From Pomphorhynchus laevis (taxonomy: Eukaryota > Acanthocephala > Palaeacanthocephala > Echinorhynchida > Pomphorhynchidae), in the NCBI GenBank assembly GCA_012934845.2, contig WNNJ02002543.1, positions 1-64,000 of the forward strand: a stretch of DNA of 64,000 nucleotides. Reading direction: 5' to 3'. Both the position numbers and the translations under genes were made by a program. Each line of letters begins with the position of its first letter. The stretch's first letter is position 1. Shown here piece by piece: positions 11,801-21,268 of the stretch. The notes below the pieces were generated by a model, which saw nothing but the letters and a program-made list of their open reading frames with translations, was not told the origin of the DNA and searched no databases.

Positions 11801-12060
11801 TACACCAGTTATTTTGTCAATACAAGGTGGATTAGGGGATGAGGCAGAACAGTTGGTAAAACGCTTAGCAAAAGACGTAGCGGTGAGAAGAGAGTGCCGT
11901 TACAGTGACGTGATTAGCCGATTCAGACGTTCCATTGGAATAGCTCTCGTGCGGGCTAGCTCATGGTGTCTCAGATAAATTTTTTCATTGTTACTTTTGT
12001 TATGATTTTGCAGTGTCTTTGTCAAATAAATTCGTTTTTTTCGTTAAAAAAATTATTAAA
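8863..12060 (+). mobile_element. RLE-B: full-length R2-like LINE with an intact ORF
   Basis: It has a 5' UTR of about 210 bases with imperfect repeats around GCCTGAGAGCGC and GCCTGTGAGCGC, a single long ORF, and an 80-base 3' UTR ending in an A-rich tail before the resumed repeat X at 12061. It is the best-preserved element of its lineage in the window. Unlike RLE-A, C, E and LINE3 it lacks the CCCATTTGCGGG block in its 3' UTR. Confidence 0.85.
9072..11978 (+). CDS. Single-ORF polyprotein of RLE-B: Cys-rich finger, RT, zinc knuckle, RLE
   Basis: The 968-residue frame is uninterrupted and starts at the first ATG after the 5' UTR. Residues 11-43 hold nine Cys (11, 12, 14, 21, 24, 26, 33, 36, 41) in a pattern like the CXC/tesmin zinc module, probably for nucleic-acid binding. 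RT spans about 280-560: GAAGPSG, RPIGIGEAYRR, motif A LLIDAHNAF (D408), motif B GFTQGDPLAM, motif C YADD at 493-496, then GFHVNVNK. A thumb region follows. The C-terminus has a knuckle (C779, C781, H789, C793), RHN at 802-804, and a PD-(D/E)XK-like core with D850, D867 and the 894-898 KKAKY. This order matches R2-type LINEs. All catalytic residues that I can assess are present, so the protein looks functional. The insertion target is unknown. Confidence 0.9.
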   Translation: MPKGIPAEPKCCSCNGHSARCRQCKCVKSNKPCTNCSAANCENQLVSHFASMNIADNAVHTLDAASNRFPNTLIHQSFKEVITWRPNLFYLPRCNESRMFLNELNKLFETACREDDVEGSSLMKVTIICQCVLQKVGSSKIKYVRQLMSRRLSLWQSQNFDELVREGKCIQSRLKVSQSRNNYKCNWKSLFVKSLMSGNLTSAVRILENGSVNKTLSPNDYIGNESVKSILEAKHPHAAVISEDALLSEIDMECDNFHPSFFDTIDAAAIQLSAKRTTGAAGPSGVNALSWRQMLTSFDRDSLQLASTLADLTRRIASNRVPKHSTEALIASRLIALDKNPGVRPIGIGEAYRRIMAKTILNVISPFIKSIAGNSQLCAGQKGGVEFVVRDMRETFANSTSSCLLLIDAHNAFNRINRKLALLNIEKICPALARFLQNTYSLDPILAIDDDYLLSKEGFTQGDPLAMVAFAAATIPLIHRLGALHPQIKQRWYADDVSCVGSPGNVYDFFKSLQSIGPEYGFHVNVNKCTALVNANIILECDSLASLGVHVVSNGVELLGAPIGFGSFEKDWVITQVTRWLKLLDRLCEVSSDSRQLAFLAFSAAVQNKWTHVQRTCKCECEWFSSLEDFIQNKIIPKITGFNLQKCWRDVASLPFSMGGLGISNPYENTKSEWEYSSLLCKPLFELGLGGDIDTIHKQSIVEIRKLKNLRAAEKFSSLLNTVDDCEQVILKHAARKGASTWLSARPSDDPKFRLSNQEFSDGLSVRYGWQILNTSGKCVCGEVLSVVHSLSCKCGGKSIVRHNVIRDIFAKLTSEVCSSTTTEPLLSPVDPTIQFDSSSTTLDRNARLDVLCSGLFGVPSERSYLDISVFNTHARSYATMTPRSAFSYNENRKKAKYSERVSKIERAAFTPVILSIQGGLGDEAEQLVKRLAKDVAVRRECRYSDVISRFRRSIGIALVRASSWCLR

Positions 12061-12392
12061 ACGTAAGATAGCGTTTGCGTCATCTACGAAACTACATTAT
12101 GAAGACATCAATGCTTAATAGTTCCGCAAATATAAATTTTTCGTATATATTTCACAGTATTATTATTCCAATACATACCAAAGCCAAAAGGCTATTTCGC
12201 AAGCAAAATATTATTATTTATATGCAGTGGTTCTGAACCGCTGTGACGCGACAAATTAGTGTGTGCGAAGAAATTGTAAACGAAGGTAAGTATTAATTTT
12301 TTATATTATAAATTGACTGTTCACTCATTGGGTTTTATTTTTTTAGTAAACAGAGTGAAATAGAAATTTTTTATTTCAAAAATCGAATTTTT
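12061..12392 (+). repeat. Direct repeat X, second half, copy 1
   Basis: It is nearly identical to 16226-16552 and continues 5628-5840 after the inserted L2-2/RLE-A/RLE-B block. It ends at AAAAATCGAATTT, where the 3' tail of RLE-C begins on the minus strand. Confidence 0.85.
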
Positions 12393-12690
12393 GATAATTT
12401 TTTTTATTATTATTATTTTTTTATTATTTTTTTAAACCAATATTAATACAATTAAAAATTACAATCATAAAGTTACCCGCAAATGGGCCCTAATATAAAC
12501 ATTAAATTTAAGACTTCATTAAAATCTCAGCTATCCGTAGCGGATCCACGACTAATTATTATTAATTTTTGATTTTTTTTTAATAATGAACAATTTATTA
12601 AAAATAAACATATTAACTTAGGTTCCCGCAAATGGGCCTCAAATTGAAATTTACGATCCCAGACTGGGCAATATAATACAAAAAAGTTTC

Positions 12691-13443
12691 TCAATGTGAA
12701 ACAGTAGTTAACTCTGCCATCCGAATAGTCGCAGAGATCGTTCTTTGTGCGCTAAAGCATAATCGCCTTCGTATGTCAGAAATGCAGTTTGCGTACGATT
12801 GTTTGCTTTTGATGGCAATATATCGTGCAGCTTTCCTTAATAAGAGATCCAATTCTCTCCCAATTCCAGCAGCAGTCGAAACAATGGCTGGTATGAAAAT
12901 CCCATCCTCCACCAGTGAAACACGCTCGCCATATTTAGCCATCTTGCGATTTGAATGATAGTCGAATGTGGAACTGACAGTTTGGTGAGCATAGGATGGA
13001 GCTAAATGGTTAAAAACGCAAATGTCGACATAAGACCGTTCCATCCTACCCTCTGAAAAATTCATACACACAATGTCCATTCTCGCAGATCTATCTCTCG
13101 TTGTGGTGCTAGATGCAAACACTATACCCTCATCTACTGGTCGTAATTCCACTTCCCGATCCATGCGATCATGCGCCTCACTTAGTATCGAGCCGATCGT
13201 GTCGCGTATGGCGTTGTGTCTGATAATTGTTCCGCCGCCGACTCTACAAGAGAGTACATGTCTTAAGTTAAACACTTCTGAACATCGACAAATTCCCTTA
13301 CTTTTAATTGGTATATTGTATCTTATCGCAAGTGCATCCAAAAACTGTTGCTTTTGTAAATAGAATCCAGACGGTTTCGAAGGAATAGATGTCAACCAAA
13401 TTGAGGCATTCTTCTGTGCAGCATGCTGTATACTTCGAGCCAT
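12691..13443 (-). pseudogene. C-terminal half of the RLE-C ORF: knuckle and restriction-like endonuclease
   Basis: The 250-codon frame continues the larger RLE-C frame with a small overlap, one frame apart. It begins within the helix equivalent to QHAAQKNASIWLTS. It then shows CRCSEVFNLRHVLSC, GGTIIRHNAIRD, SARMDIVCMN, SYVDICVF and NRKMAKYGERV, so every endonuclease motif is kept. A single frameshift near 13440 separates it from the RT. It could be a mutation or, less likely, a programmed shift; the other members of the lineage have one uninterrupted frame here. Confidence 0.75.
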
Positions 13444-15668
13444 TTCTTCACTTGCATTTTCAAAATTTGTTTCTTAAGTTGCTCGTATATATTCCGATTA
13501 TTTTTCCGGTAACCATCACAAAGATCCTTTAGTATTTCCCCAATTTCAGAACTGTTACTATGAATAACGTTTGCATTCGCTATTAGGTGTGATTGTTTAA
13601 AAACCTCTTCTGCGTTGGCTGATGGATCTATTATGCCTAAACCTCCATCTCTGGCGGGTAGTTTAATAATATCTCGAAGCTCTAACGTTAACACTCCCAA
13701 TCCCATAATGCTCGGTATCAACTTCAGGAAAATATCATCAGCTAAGCCTCTGAACCATGATGAACTTACTTTTGTAGTGCGCACCAGATGTGTCCATTGA
13801 AACTGAATCGTTCGTGTTAGCAATATATAAGCAGCATATGGATCCAAGTCTGCTAAATCACACAGATGCTGTATCTGTACTCGCCAGGAGTTAATTGAAC
13901 TCATGACTTGACACTCACGATATGCATCACATCCGATAAATCCTCCCAAGACCTTGATACCATTTTTAACCACTTTGACTCCTTCTTGCATAAGATATTT
14001 GGCTTCATTTGTCATAGTTTCGTTCTTGTTTAAAAAACAGCATTTTGAAGCATTTATGTGAAATCCGAAGCTTTTACCAATCACTTTTAATAGATCCCAT
14101 ACTTGAGACAACTCATGCGCACGGCCAATAAAAGTTGCATCATCTGCGTACCAAAGTTGGGTGACACCAGGTATTTTTTGTTTAATCTCTTCAATTATCG
14201 GTAAAGACGCCGCTGCAAATGCAGCCATAGCCAAGGGGTCTCCTTGTGTTACCCCTTCTTCAGATAGAATTGTCTCCTCAGCAACAATTAGCAGTGATGG
14301 CTTCGAGTAAGTATTGATCAGGAGTGTCGTCATGGCAGGACAAATCGCGTTTATGTTTTTGAGCAACAAATCCCGATTGATACAATTGAAAGCGTTGTTG
14401 GCATCTACAGTTAATATGCAATATTCACTGTTACTTTCAAGTATATCTCTTGCATTATGAATAATAGTATCGGTCCCACATTTCTGACCAGCACACATTT
14501 GTACTGCCCCAGCTACCTCCATCAATGTTGGTTTAATATATTTTAGCTGTGCCCTGGCTACTATGCGTCTCATAACTTCCCCTATACCGATAGGGCGTAT
14601 TCCAGGAGATTTGTCAAGAGGAACCAACCGACATGCTAGATATGCTTCCAAGCTGTTAGGATTTAATCTTTCGGTTGCAATTTTTATTGCAAACATTGCG
14701 AGCACATTCGCCAATCTGTATGATTCTTGACCAAAACCTGTTAGTAGATATCTCCACATTTGCGCGTCCATACCGGATGGTCCTGCACTTCCATTTGATT
14801 TTTTAGCCGCTTTTATAATATCTTCTGGACTTAAATTCATGTAAATTACTTGATGATGTTGGATTACATGTTTCAGAGGTGTCAATAAAATATACTCTCC
14901 ATCTGCATCCGTTGCTCGAGGATGTAATTCTTGAAGACGTGTGAGCACTGTTTTGCCGTCCAAAAAACTATCAATCTCATGTATCCCGGATTTTTGTCCG
15001 CCTGATTTTAAAAGCCGAGCTGCTTCTCCAATTTTACTGTATTGCACCAATTTCTGAATGTCCATTAAAAATCCTTTTTGATGGCTTTTCTTACGATTCA
15101 TTGATCTCTGCTTTTGAAGAAATCGAGCTTCTGAAATTAGTTGGTCATACTTTTTTTCATTCCACATTATTATACGTCGTTCTAAGGTTTTCCGACGATC
15201 ACTAATTCGTCGCGAAGGAATCTGCTGCAGAATCAGCTGGCAATATACCGAAGAGAGGTGTAAGATGGAATCACATTCTTTAGAATTTTCGTTAAACGAT
15301 TTGATGTGTGAAGTTAAGGTTGCAATAAAATCTTTAGTAGCGTTACATCTAGGCAGAGTCATCAAGTTTGGAACCCAGTGAATAATTTCATAGAATGTTT
15401 CCATATACCAAGGTAAACGACGTATCGCATCCCGAGCAGTATGACCTGTCTGGTTCTCAACATTGTCACTAACTGCGTGAACGTGATTTTCACTATCATG
15501 CACATTTATTATCGATTTTACTTGAATGTGCTGATGATTACTACAGTTTAGTGCTGCGCAATTTGAGCAAGGAACTTTACTCTTGGCACATTTGCACTTT
15601 TTGCACTTGGCCGCTTGCCCGTTGCAAGTACAACATCTTACAGTGTTGATTGGACGTCCTTTCGTCAT
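13392..15668 (-). pseudogene. N-terminal and RT part of the RLE-C ORF
   Basis: The 758 codons start at ATG (MTKGRPINTVRCCTC). Residues 12-42 carry the Cys-rich module CCTCNGQAAKCKKCKC followed by CSNCAALNC. RT motifs are GSAGPSGMDAQ, RPIGIGEVMRR, TVDANNAFN (motif A), GVTQGDPLAM (motif B), YADD (motif C) and FGFHINASK. The frame stops near 13392 just after the position where the endonuclease half begins in another frame. Apart from that shift the coding region looks intact, so this insertion is young. Confidence 0.8.
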
Positions 15669-15714
15669 ACCCTTCGTTATTACTTCGTCCGAGCTAGTCC
15701 TTACGGGGATCCGT

Positions 15715-15860
15715 CAATAATATGCACACTAGTCAGAGCCCTTGTATCTCGGGATGACTGCTGGAAAGTCGATCTGGAAAGTCGATCTGGAAAGTCGATT
15801 GTATGTTATTAGTCAGAGCCCTTGTATCTCGGGATGACTGCTGGAAAGTCGATTGTAAAT
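15715..15860 (-). promoter_or_regulatory. 5'-UTR cassette of RLE-C, in tandem
   Basis: A segment that reads CAGAGCCCTTGTATCTCGGG on the plus strand, followed by GATGACTGCTGGAAAGTCGAT, occurs twice (about 15733-15776 and 15813-15854). Short extra GGAAAGTCGAT units lie between the two. The same block lies upstream of the unrelated CR1 element at 50888-50937. The position just upstream of the ORF start suggests an internal promoter built of monomers. No promoter activity can be shown from sequence alone. Confidence 0.5.
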
Positions 15861-16011
15861 AGTTATTAGCAGTGTATTTAGTCGATTGTAATTTGTGTAT
15901 GTTATTTTATTGTAAGTAGTTAATGGGTATCAAGATAGTTTAAGATATTTTGTTGTAAGTAGTTAATGGGTATCAAGATAGTTTATTAATTTTTGATAAT
16001 AATAATAATAA

Positions 16012-16552
16012 TAAGATTTTGCTGACATAAAATTGGTTTTACCGTGAGCAGACAAAACAGCCGCATGGCTATAGTCTTGTATCTTTTTTTGCTATAGTCT
16101 TGTATGTTATAATAATAATTTTAAACTGATATCACCATCAGGATAAAATTATATAACACATATTTATAAAACAAATTATATAAGACATATTATACAAACA
16201 GCTAATGCTAACAAAAGATAGTAAGACGTAAGATAGCGTTTGTGTCATCTACGAAACTACATTATGAAGACATCAATGCTTAATAGTTCCGCAAATATAA
16301 ATTTTTCGTATATATTTCACAGTATTATTATTCCAATACATACCAAAGCCAAAAGGCTATTTCGCAAGCAAAATATTATTATTTATATGCAGTGGTTCTG
16401 AACCGCTGTGACGCGACAAATTAGTGTGTGCGAAGAAATTGTAAACGAAGGTAAGTATTAATTTTTTATATTATAAATTGACTGTTCACTCATTGGTTTT
16501 TATTTTTTAGTAAACAGTGAAATAGAATTTTTTTATTTCAAAAATCGAATTT
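16012..16552 (+). repeat. Direct repeat X, copy 2 (continuous)
   Basis: It corresponds to 5628-5840 joined to 12061-12392 and to 41491-42031 of the right arm in reverse. It ends with AAAAATCGAATTT at 16540-16552, the left target duplication of RLE-E. Confidence 0.85.
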
Positions 16553-16911
16553 ATAAGTACCACCAACAGCGAAAGCGCAGTAAATATCTCGAAAGAATAA
16601 CAGAGTTCGAGCGGGGGTCTCTTGTACCCGCCGTCTTCTCATTCTCAGGTGGAAGCGGTGACAATGCCACACAACTTTTAAGACGGATCGCATCTAAATT
16701 GGCAAATAAGCGAGCAAGCAGATACCCCGACGAGCTTACAAAGCTTAGAACGCGTCTAGGCCTATTACTTGCAAAAATGACATCGCGATGCATCAGAGGA
16801 ACGCGATCTGCAATCGGACGTCCAGAATTTTGAACCCAAACTGAACTGAATTTTTATTTACGGGCCCATTTGCGGGTAACCCAGAGATTGTAATATAAAA
16901 AAAAGAATAAA
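16553..16911 (+). mobile_element. RLE-E: very short 3' fragment of an R2-like LINE with target duplication
   Basis: It encodes only the last 90 or so residues: KRSKYLERITEFERG, then FSFSGGSGDNATQLL, then CIRGTRS and a stop at 16831-16833. The 3' UTR carries the CCCATTTGCGGGTAACC block at 16865-16881. AAAAATCGAATTT at 16540-16552 and 16912-16924 forms a 13-base target-site duplication. The copy is also present in the right arm (about 41132-41490), so it predates the inverted duplication. Confidence 0.8.
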
Positions 16912-17129
16912 AAAAATCGAATTTTTAATAATAATAATTTTTTTAATAATAAATTTATTTAATAAATTTACAAAAAAGGGGTTCCCGCAAATGGGCCCAC
17001 TAGACGATTGAGCGATCATTTGTTTATATATACAATAATAATGAGAGAATTTATTATACCTGTTTACCTTTCGGTACTGTGTAAACAAAATAAATACACC
17101 AAAAGTTTATCAATTTAATAAATTGTATT

Positions 17130-18206
17130 TCAAAATCTTCTCCTACTGATAATATCGGATAGTGACATATTTTTCAAAATTGGGCAAGTGAAGATATGCA
17201 GGTTAGATGCGCATTCATTTTTGCAAAGAACACAAATGCACAAAGAGCACCGTGCATGTACTGGAATTCTAATAGCGCAGAATTTATCGTGATATCCATG
17301 GACAGATGCTCTCCAGATCAGCGGTCTTTTCCTTGCACAGGGTTCTCTCCATTTAGTCTGTAAGAATGCCGGAGTAAGATAAAATTCAGAATCCAATGAC
17401 GTCGTCTTTCGAAAGAACATGTTCAGGTTAGTAGTAAATGATGCAGTGTGTTCAAGATTAAATGTTGAGCAGATGTATTTAGAGCAAGGTTCTAACGATG
17501 ATAGTATCGCTATAACCGATGAAGAACATTTTGGTGAAACTCCAACAATTCGCTTCACAAATCTCCATTGACACCAGTCCAACTGCTGAAAATTGAAGGG
17601 ACTTAAATCCGACCAGATAACTGGCAAAGCATATGAAACTATGGGAAGCAACGTACTTCGAAAATACCGGAGGGCTTCTGAGAAAGATAAAGAACCTAAG
17701 TTTTTTGCATAAGAGGTTGCTACAACTAACTTCGAGGATTTACGATGTAGGTGTTCAGTAAATGACCATTTCGACGAAAGTAATACTCCCAAATAATTGT
17801 AACTATTGCAGAATTCTAAATCTACATTGCCTATTCTCAGCATGTCAGATCGACGCAAAGGTCCACCTAACCGAAATTTAAGGGCTTTCGATTTATTTAC
17901 ATTCACCGTCAACTGATTTGATAAACAATAGGATGACAGAGCATCTAACGCACTTTGAGCGGATAAAAGATCTTTGGCTAATATTACTAGATCGTCGGCA
18001 TAGAGGGTACAAGAGACTTCATTCGATGCATGACGAAGATGCATAGGCAAATCCATAACAAAAAAAGGAAAATAATATAGGGCTGAGTGGATCTCCCTGT
18101 AAAACACCGCGATTAGCAAAAAAGAAATCAGAGGTGTTGATACCATCAGATACTTTAAGGCGATTAGGCTGAAGCACAGAATAAATAAGATACAAAAAGC
18201 GACCAC
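17130..18206 (-). pseudogene. LINE3 RT, C-terminal part (left)
   Basis: After FFVMDLPMHLRHA the frame shows motif C as TLYADDLVILAKDL, the VNVNKSKALKFRLGG segment, and a thumb with YNYLGVLLSSKW. A C-terminal Cys/His finger reads CVLCKNECASNLHIFTC. The upstream stretch of this left frame is out of register because a run of seven A (six in the right copy) lies near 18060. On the right the same region continues correctly from motif B (GVLQGDPLSPILF) into motif C. Confidence 0.75.
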
Positions 18207-18952
18207 TAACGGACACTGGTGGAAAGTTTATCAAGTAACAAAGAACGATTCACTGTGTCAAATGCTCGCTCAAAGTCAACAAAAGTAGCATACAACGGTC
18301 TACGATTAGCGAAACAATTGGTGACTTCGTCACGGACATGCTTTATTGCATCGGACGTTGACCTTTTCGGGCGGAATCCATACTGCTCCGTAGGTAAGAG
18401 ATGCTCGCGAAACTTAATAAGGCGCATATACATTATATGAGTCAATAACTTATAACTGTGATTCAATATCGCAATCCCCCTGTACGCATCCAGTGAATCA
18501 TAGTCACCTTTGCCCTTATGCAGGATCTTAATTACACCGTCGCGCCACGAAATCGGAAACGGATGACCTGCAAGAAGTAGATTGAAAAGTTCTGTCCAGT
18601 AGTCTATCAAAATATCGATAGTCGACTTTAACTGTTCTACGCATAATTGATCTAACCCGGCAGCTTTATGATCTTTTAAGATTGATAGGGATCTTACGAC
18701 TTCAAACGGCGTAAAAGGTAAATTCAGAGGATCTGAACCGTATATTGAATTTATGCATGAAACTGAAGATAAACGTACAGGCATGTCTTCTAATATTGAA
18801 TGGCGCAAAATAGATTGGAAGTGTGATTTCCAATTTTCTATTTGAATCCTGGAATATGTTCCAATGTTAGCTTTCTTAAGTATCCACGGTGTCGACTCCG
18901 CCTTAGACAATTCCCGTCGTTCAATCTCTAAACGTCGTTCTCTACGATACAT
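18206..18952 (-). pseudogene. LINE3 RT, N-terminal part (left)
   Basis: The frame covers HKAAGLDQLCVEQLK, the RGIAILNHSYKLLTHI fingers, EQYGFRPKRSTSDAI and motif A FVDFERAFDTVN. It is separated from the endonuclease frame and from motif B by frame changes shared with the right copy. The RT looks like those of AP-endonuclease LINEs with the GVLQGDPLSP signature; I do not assign a clade. Confidence 0.75.
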
Positions 18953-19077
18953 CGATACAAGTTTAACGTAAAGCCTACGTAAATCTACAAAATCTTTCCT
19001 TACCGTTAAATCGAACCGATAACTTTTATTTAATTGAATTAAATGTTGCTGAAACTGTTTAAACCAAGCGGGTTTTA

Positions 19078-19884
19078 CTAGGTATGAGTTTTTTTTGAAT
19101 AGTCGGATTCATATCTACAAGCCGATAGAAGGGTGGAAATTACAGAAGTAATGCTGTTCCCCAGTTCTCCTGATCTAAGGAATTGAAAAGCTAGATTTAT
19201 TTGACTATAATCAATTGCTGAAGTACATAATTTCCTGCTAGGTTGACGGGGCAAATCTATTGATTGTATGTTGTATATGCAATCGAAAATACACGAGACA
19301 GGTTTGTGTTTACGAACTAACGCCCATTTTGAAGATAGTTCTAGCCCTATATGTCTTACATGCACGTTAGTAAATATGATGTCTATACAGCTTTTACCTG
19401 TAGAAGATTCGTAGGACCAATTTTCATTAGGGACGTATAACTTTAGATTTATAGACTTAAAGTAATTGACAAGAATTCGCAATTTTCCTGTGATTGGACT
19501 GGTGAATCTTGCATTAAAATCTCCTGCGATAATTATCGGGACTGTGCTGTTTAGAGTTGAAAGAAGCTGAGAAATTTCGTCAATTATATCTGCCGCGGTA
19601 AGTGTGGGTTTGAAATAGCATGCGATAAAAGTGATGACAGGTGTTTCAAGCAGTATAGAATTCAGCAAATACCTACATTGCCAATCCCTGAAGGCCCTAT
19701 TTAAACCTAAAATTATTCCACCCGCGGGGCGACCACGAATGCCCAATAAAGCAGGATTGTCGAATGTATAAAAACCAGGTAAAGAATAATTATTAGTAAA
19801 CATGGTCTCTAATAGTACCACAACGTGAAAGGTATCGAACCAGGATTCAATACCTTGCTCGATCAAAGACGCCAAACCTTCCAC
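19078..19884 (-). pseudogene. LINE3 AP-type endonuclease (left)
   Basis: The domain begins upstream of the given start with RLLLFNVEGL and includes VVLLETM, GRPAGGIILGLNR, IIIAGDFNARF, and CIDIIFTN in place of the usual LD...T. The pattern fits the exonuclease-endonuclease-phosphatase fold of AP-type LINEs, in which ETM/ETW and GDFNAR are metal-binding motifs. The terminal SDH appears as HKPVS. The frame ends in an A-run at about 19085. Confidence 0.7.
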
Positions 19885-20069
19885 ATTAAATAGTAACAGT
19901 CTAAAAGACTTGTGGTGCTCACAAACCTGACTACCACTTCTTGCAGAAGAGGATAGTCATATAGACGACCCATCCATTAATGAGGAATTAACGGGTGTTG
20001 TGCCTACCTTTCCATTATTCGGTCTACGAACAATTTGAAAATTTCTAATTATGTAATTACTATTTGGGT

Positions 20070-21023
20070 TTACAAGTCTTTTCTCTTGTAGCTGTTTGCG
20101 CAGAACCTGATTGGCAACACGCTCTTCGGGAAAAAATCCGGCATGATGTAAACATTCCTAAAACGATCAACTTTTCTCAATTTATAAGAGTTTGATAAAA
20201 CGTTGCTGGCCGTTACCTCGTCCGTTGAAACTAAAGTCCACGGAGGAATGTCTGTTCTTTTGGCTGGAAGTCGATGGACCTTAATTGAAAATTTTGAAGT
20301 TATTTGAATGCCTACAGCGGATAAAATGTCTCTAACACTAGCTTCATCATCCGCTGTATTTAGTAGATTGCGTATAATAAAATTTGACGAGCGCAAAGCT
20401 GATTTTTTGCAACTGTTAATGATTTCCAACGGGGAGCAGATACTTGATTTAATATTAGAAGTGGCAAGGATAGAACGCGTTACTTCTCTACGTACTACAC
20501 TTGCGAAACTACGATTCTGAAATGGAGAGGTTTTGTGAGATGATAGATTTTGAGAAAGGTTAGAAGATATTTCCTTGGATTGTGCTAATTTTAGTTCATC
20601 GATCTTAGCCTCCAAATTGCTTATAGCAACATTCGCCTGTTCTAAGGATTGTTCTATAGTTGTAATGCGTTTTGCAGCATAAATTCCACAGATGAATCGT
20701 TGAAGAAAGAAATCTCGAGATACCCTACGAGGAGACTCGACAACAGTATATAAAGAACAACCAAAACCGTCACATTTCAATTCAAATGACACGTACTCGC
20801 TAGAATCATCGTGACTTAACGGAATGGAATCAAGCTTATCTACGCTACGTGCAGTAAGCTGAGACAAGTATGCAGATGTGGGAGCGTCAATAGAAGAATT
20901 CGCACGGTTGGAACACCTGCTACCAGGAAGACAATCGACACAGAGTTTGCCGGACTTTGCACACAAACAGCTTTTGCAAACAGCATTTCGACCATTACAT
21001 TGGCAACAATGAGAATCAGACAT
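20070..21023 (-). pseudogene. LINE3 ORF1: Cys-rich finger, second Cys module, coiled coil, RRM-like part (left)
   Basis: The 317 codons begin MSDSHCCQCNGRNAVCK. Residues 6-40 match the Cys-rich module of the RLE lineage (CCxCNG...C-x2-C-x-C...C-x2-C). Residues 80-120 (FELKCDGFGCSLYTV ... FICGIYAAKRI) match the second Cys module of L2 and CR1 ORF1, with its last Cys replaced. Residues 122-152 form a likely coiled coil (IEQSLEQANVAISNLEAKI). The C-terminal RSSNFIIRNLL onward fits the RRM-like part. The protein tail (NYIIRNFQIVRR) continues in another frame past 20070, as in the right copy. Confidence 0.7.
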
Positions 21024-21268
21024 TTTTCTTTTGTAATTAGCTTGAACAATGATTGCTGCTCGACACTCGTTGCTCGAAGGTTGTCGTAATATTGCTTGTC
21101 AGTAGATTGTGTATATTAATTGTAATTTGTGTAAGATGTTGTAATCAAGAAAATTTTTACTTAATAATAATAATTTTTTTTTATAATTTTTTTTTAAATT
21201 TTATAATAATATTATTTTTAGAATTGTCCAAGAAAATGAAAACACTGTCAAATTATCAGTCATTAGGA

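Larger units (their letters stand above)
12393..16011 (-). mobile_element. RLE-C: full-length R2-like LINE flanked by a long duplication
   Basis: The 3' end is at about 12393 and the 5' end near 16011. The flanks on both sides are repeat X (213 plus about 330 bases). X is single in the right arm, where this element is absent, so X behaves as an unusually long target-site duplication. Two copies of the CCCGCAAATGGGCC block (12472-12490 and 12621-12638) lie downstream of the ORF; the outer one may belong to an older remnant. Confidence 0.8.
16925..21175 (-). mobile_element. LINE3, left copy: AP-endonuclease LINE with a chimeric ORF1
   Basis: ORF1, an endonuclease frame and two RT frames lie in order on the minus strand. 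The 3' UTR ends at the AAATTCGATTTTT site and contains the block GGGCCCATTTGCGGGAACC at 16979-16998 (minus sense), shared with the RLE lineage. The breaks between frames are shared with the right-arm copy, so they are older than the inverted duplication. The left copy has one further difference in a homopolymer near 18060. Confidence 0.85.

Noticed and set aside
13392-13443. Programmed frameshift between RT and endonuclease in RLE-C
   Set aside because: RLE-B has one continuous frame across this point and I see no slippery site, so a plain mutation is more likely.
5628-16552. Repeat X as long terminal repeats of an LTR element
   Set aside because: The enclosed elements are LINEs with their own tails, X has no LTR-like ends, and X exists alone in the right arm as flanking DNA. 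A duplicated target fits better.
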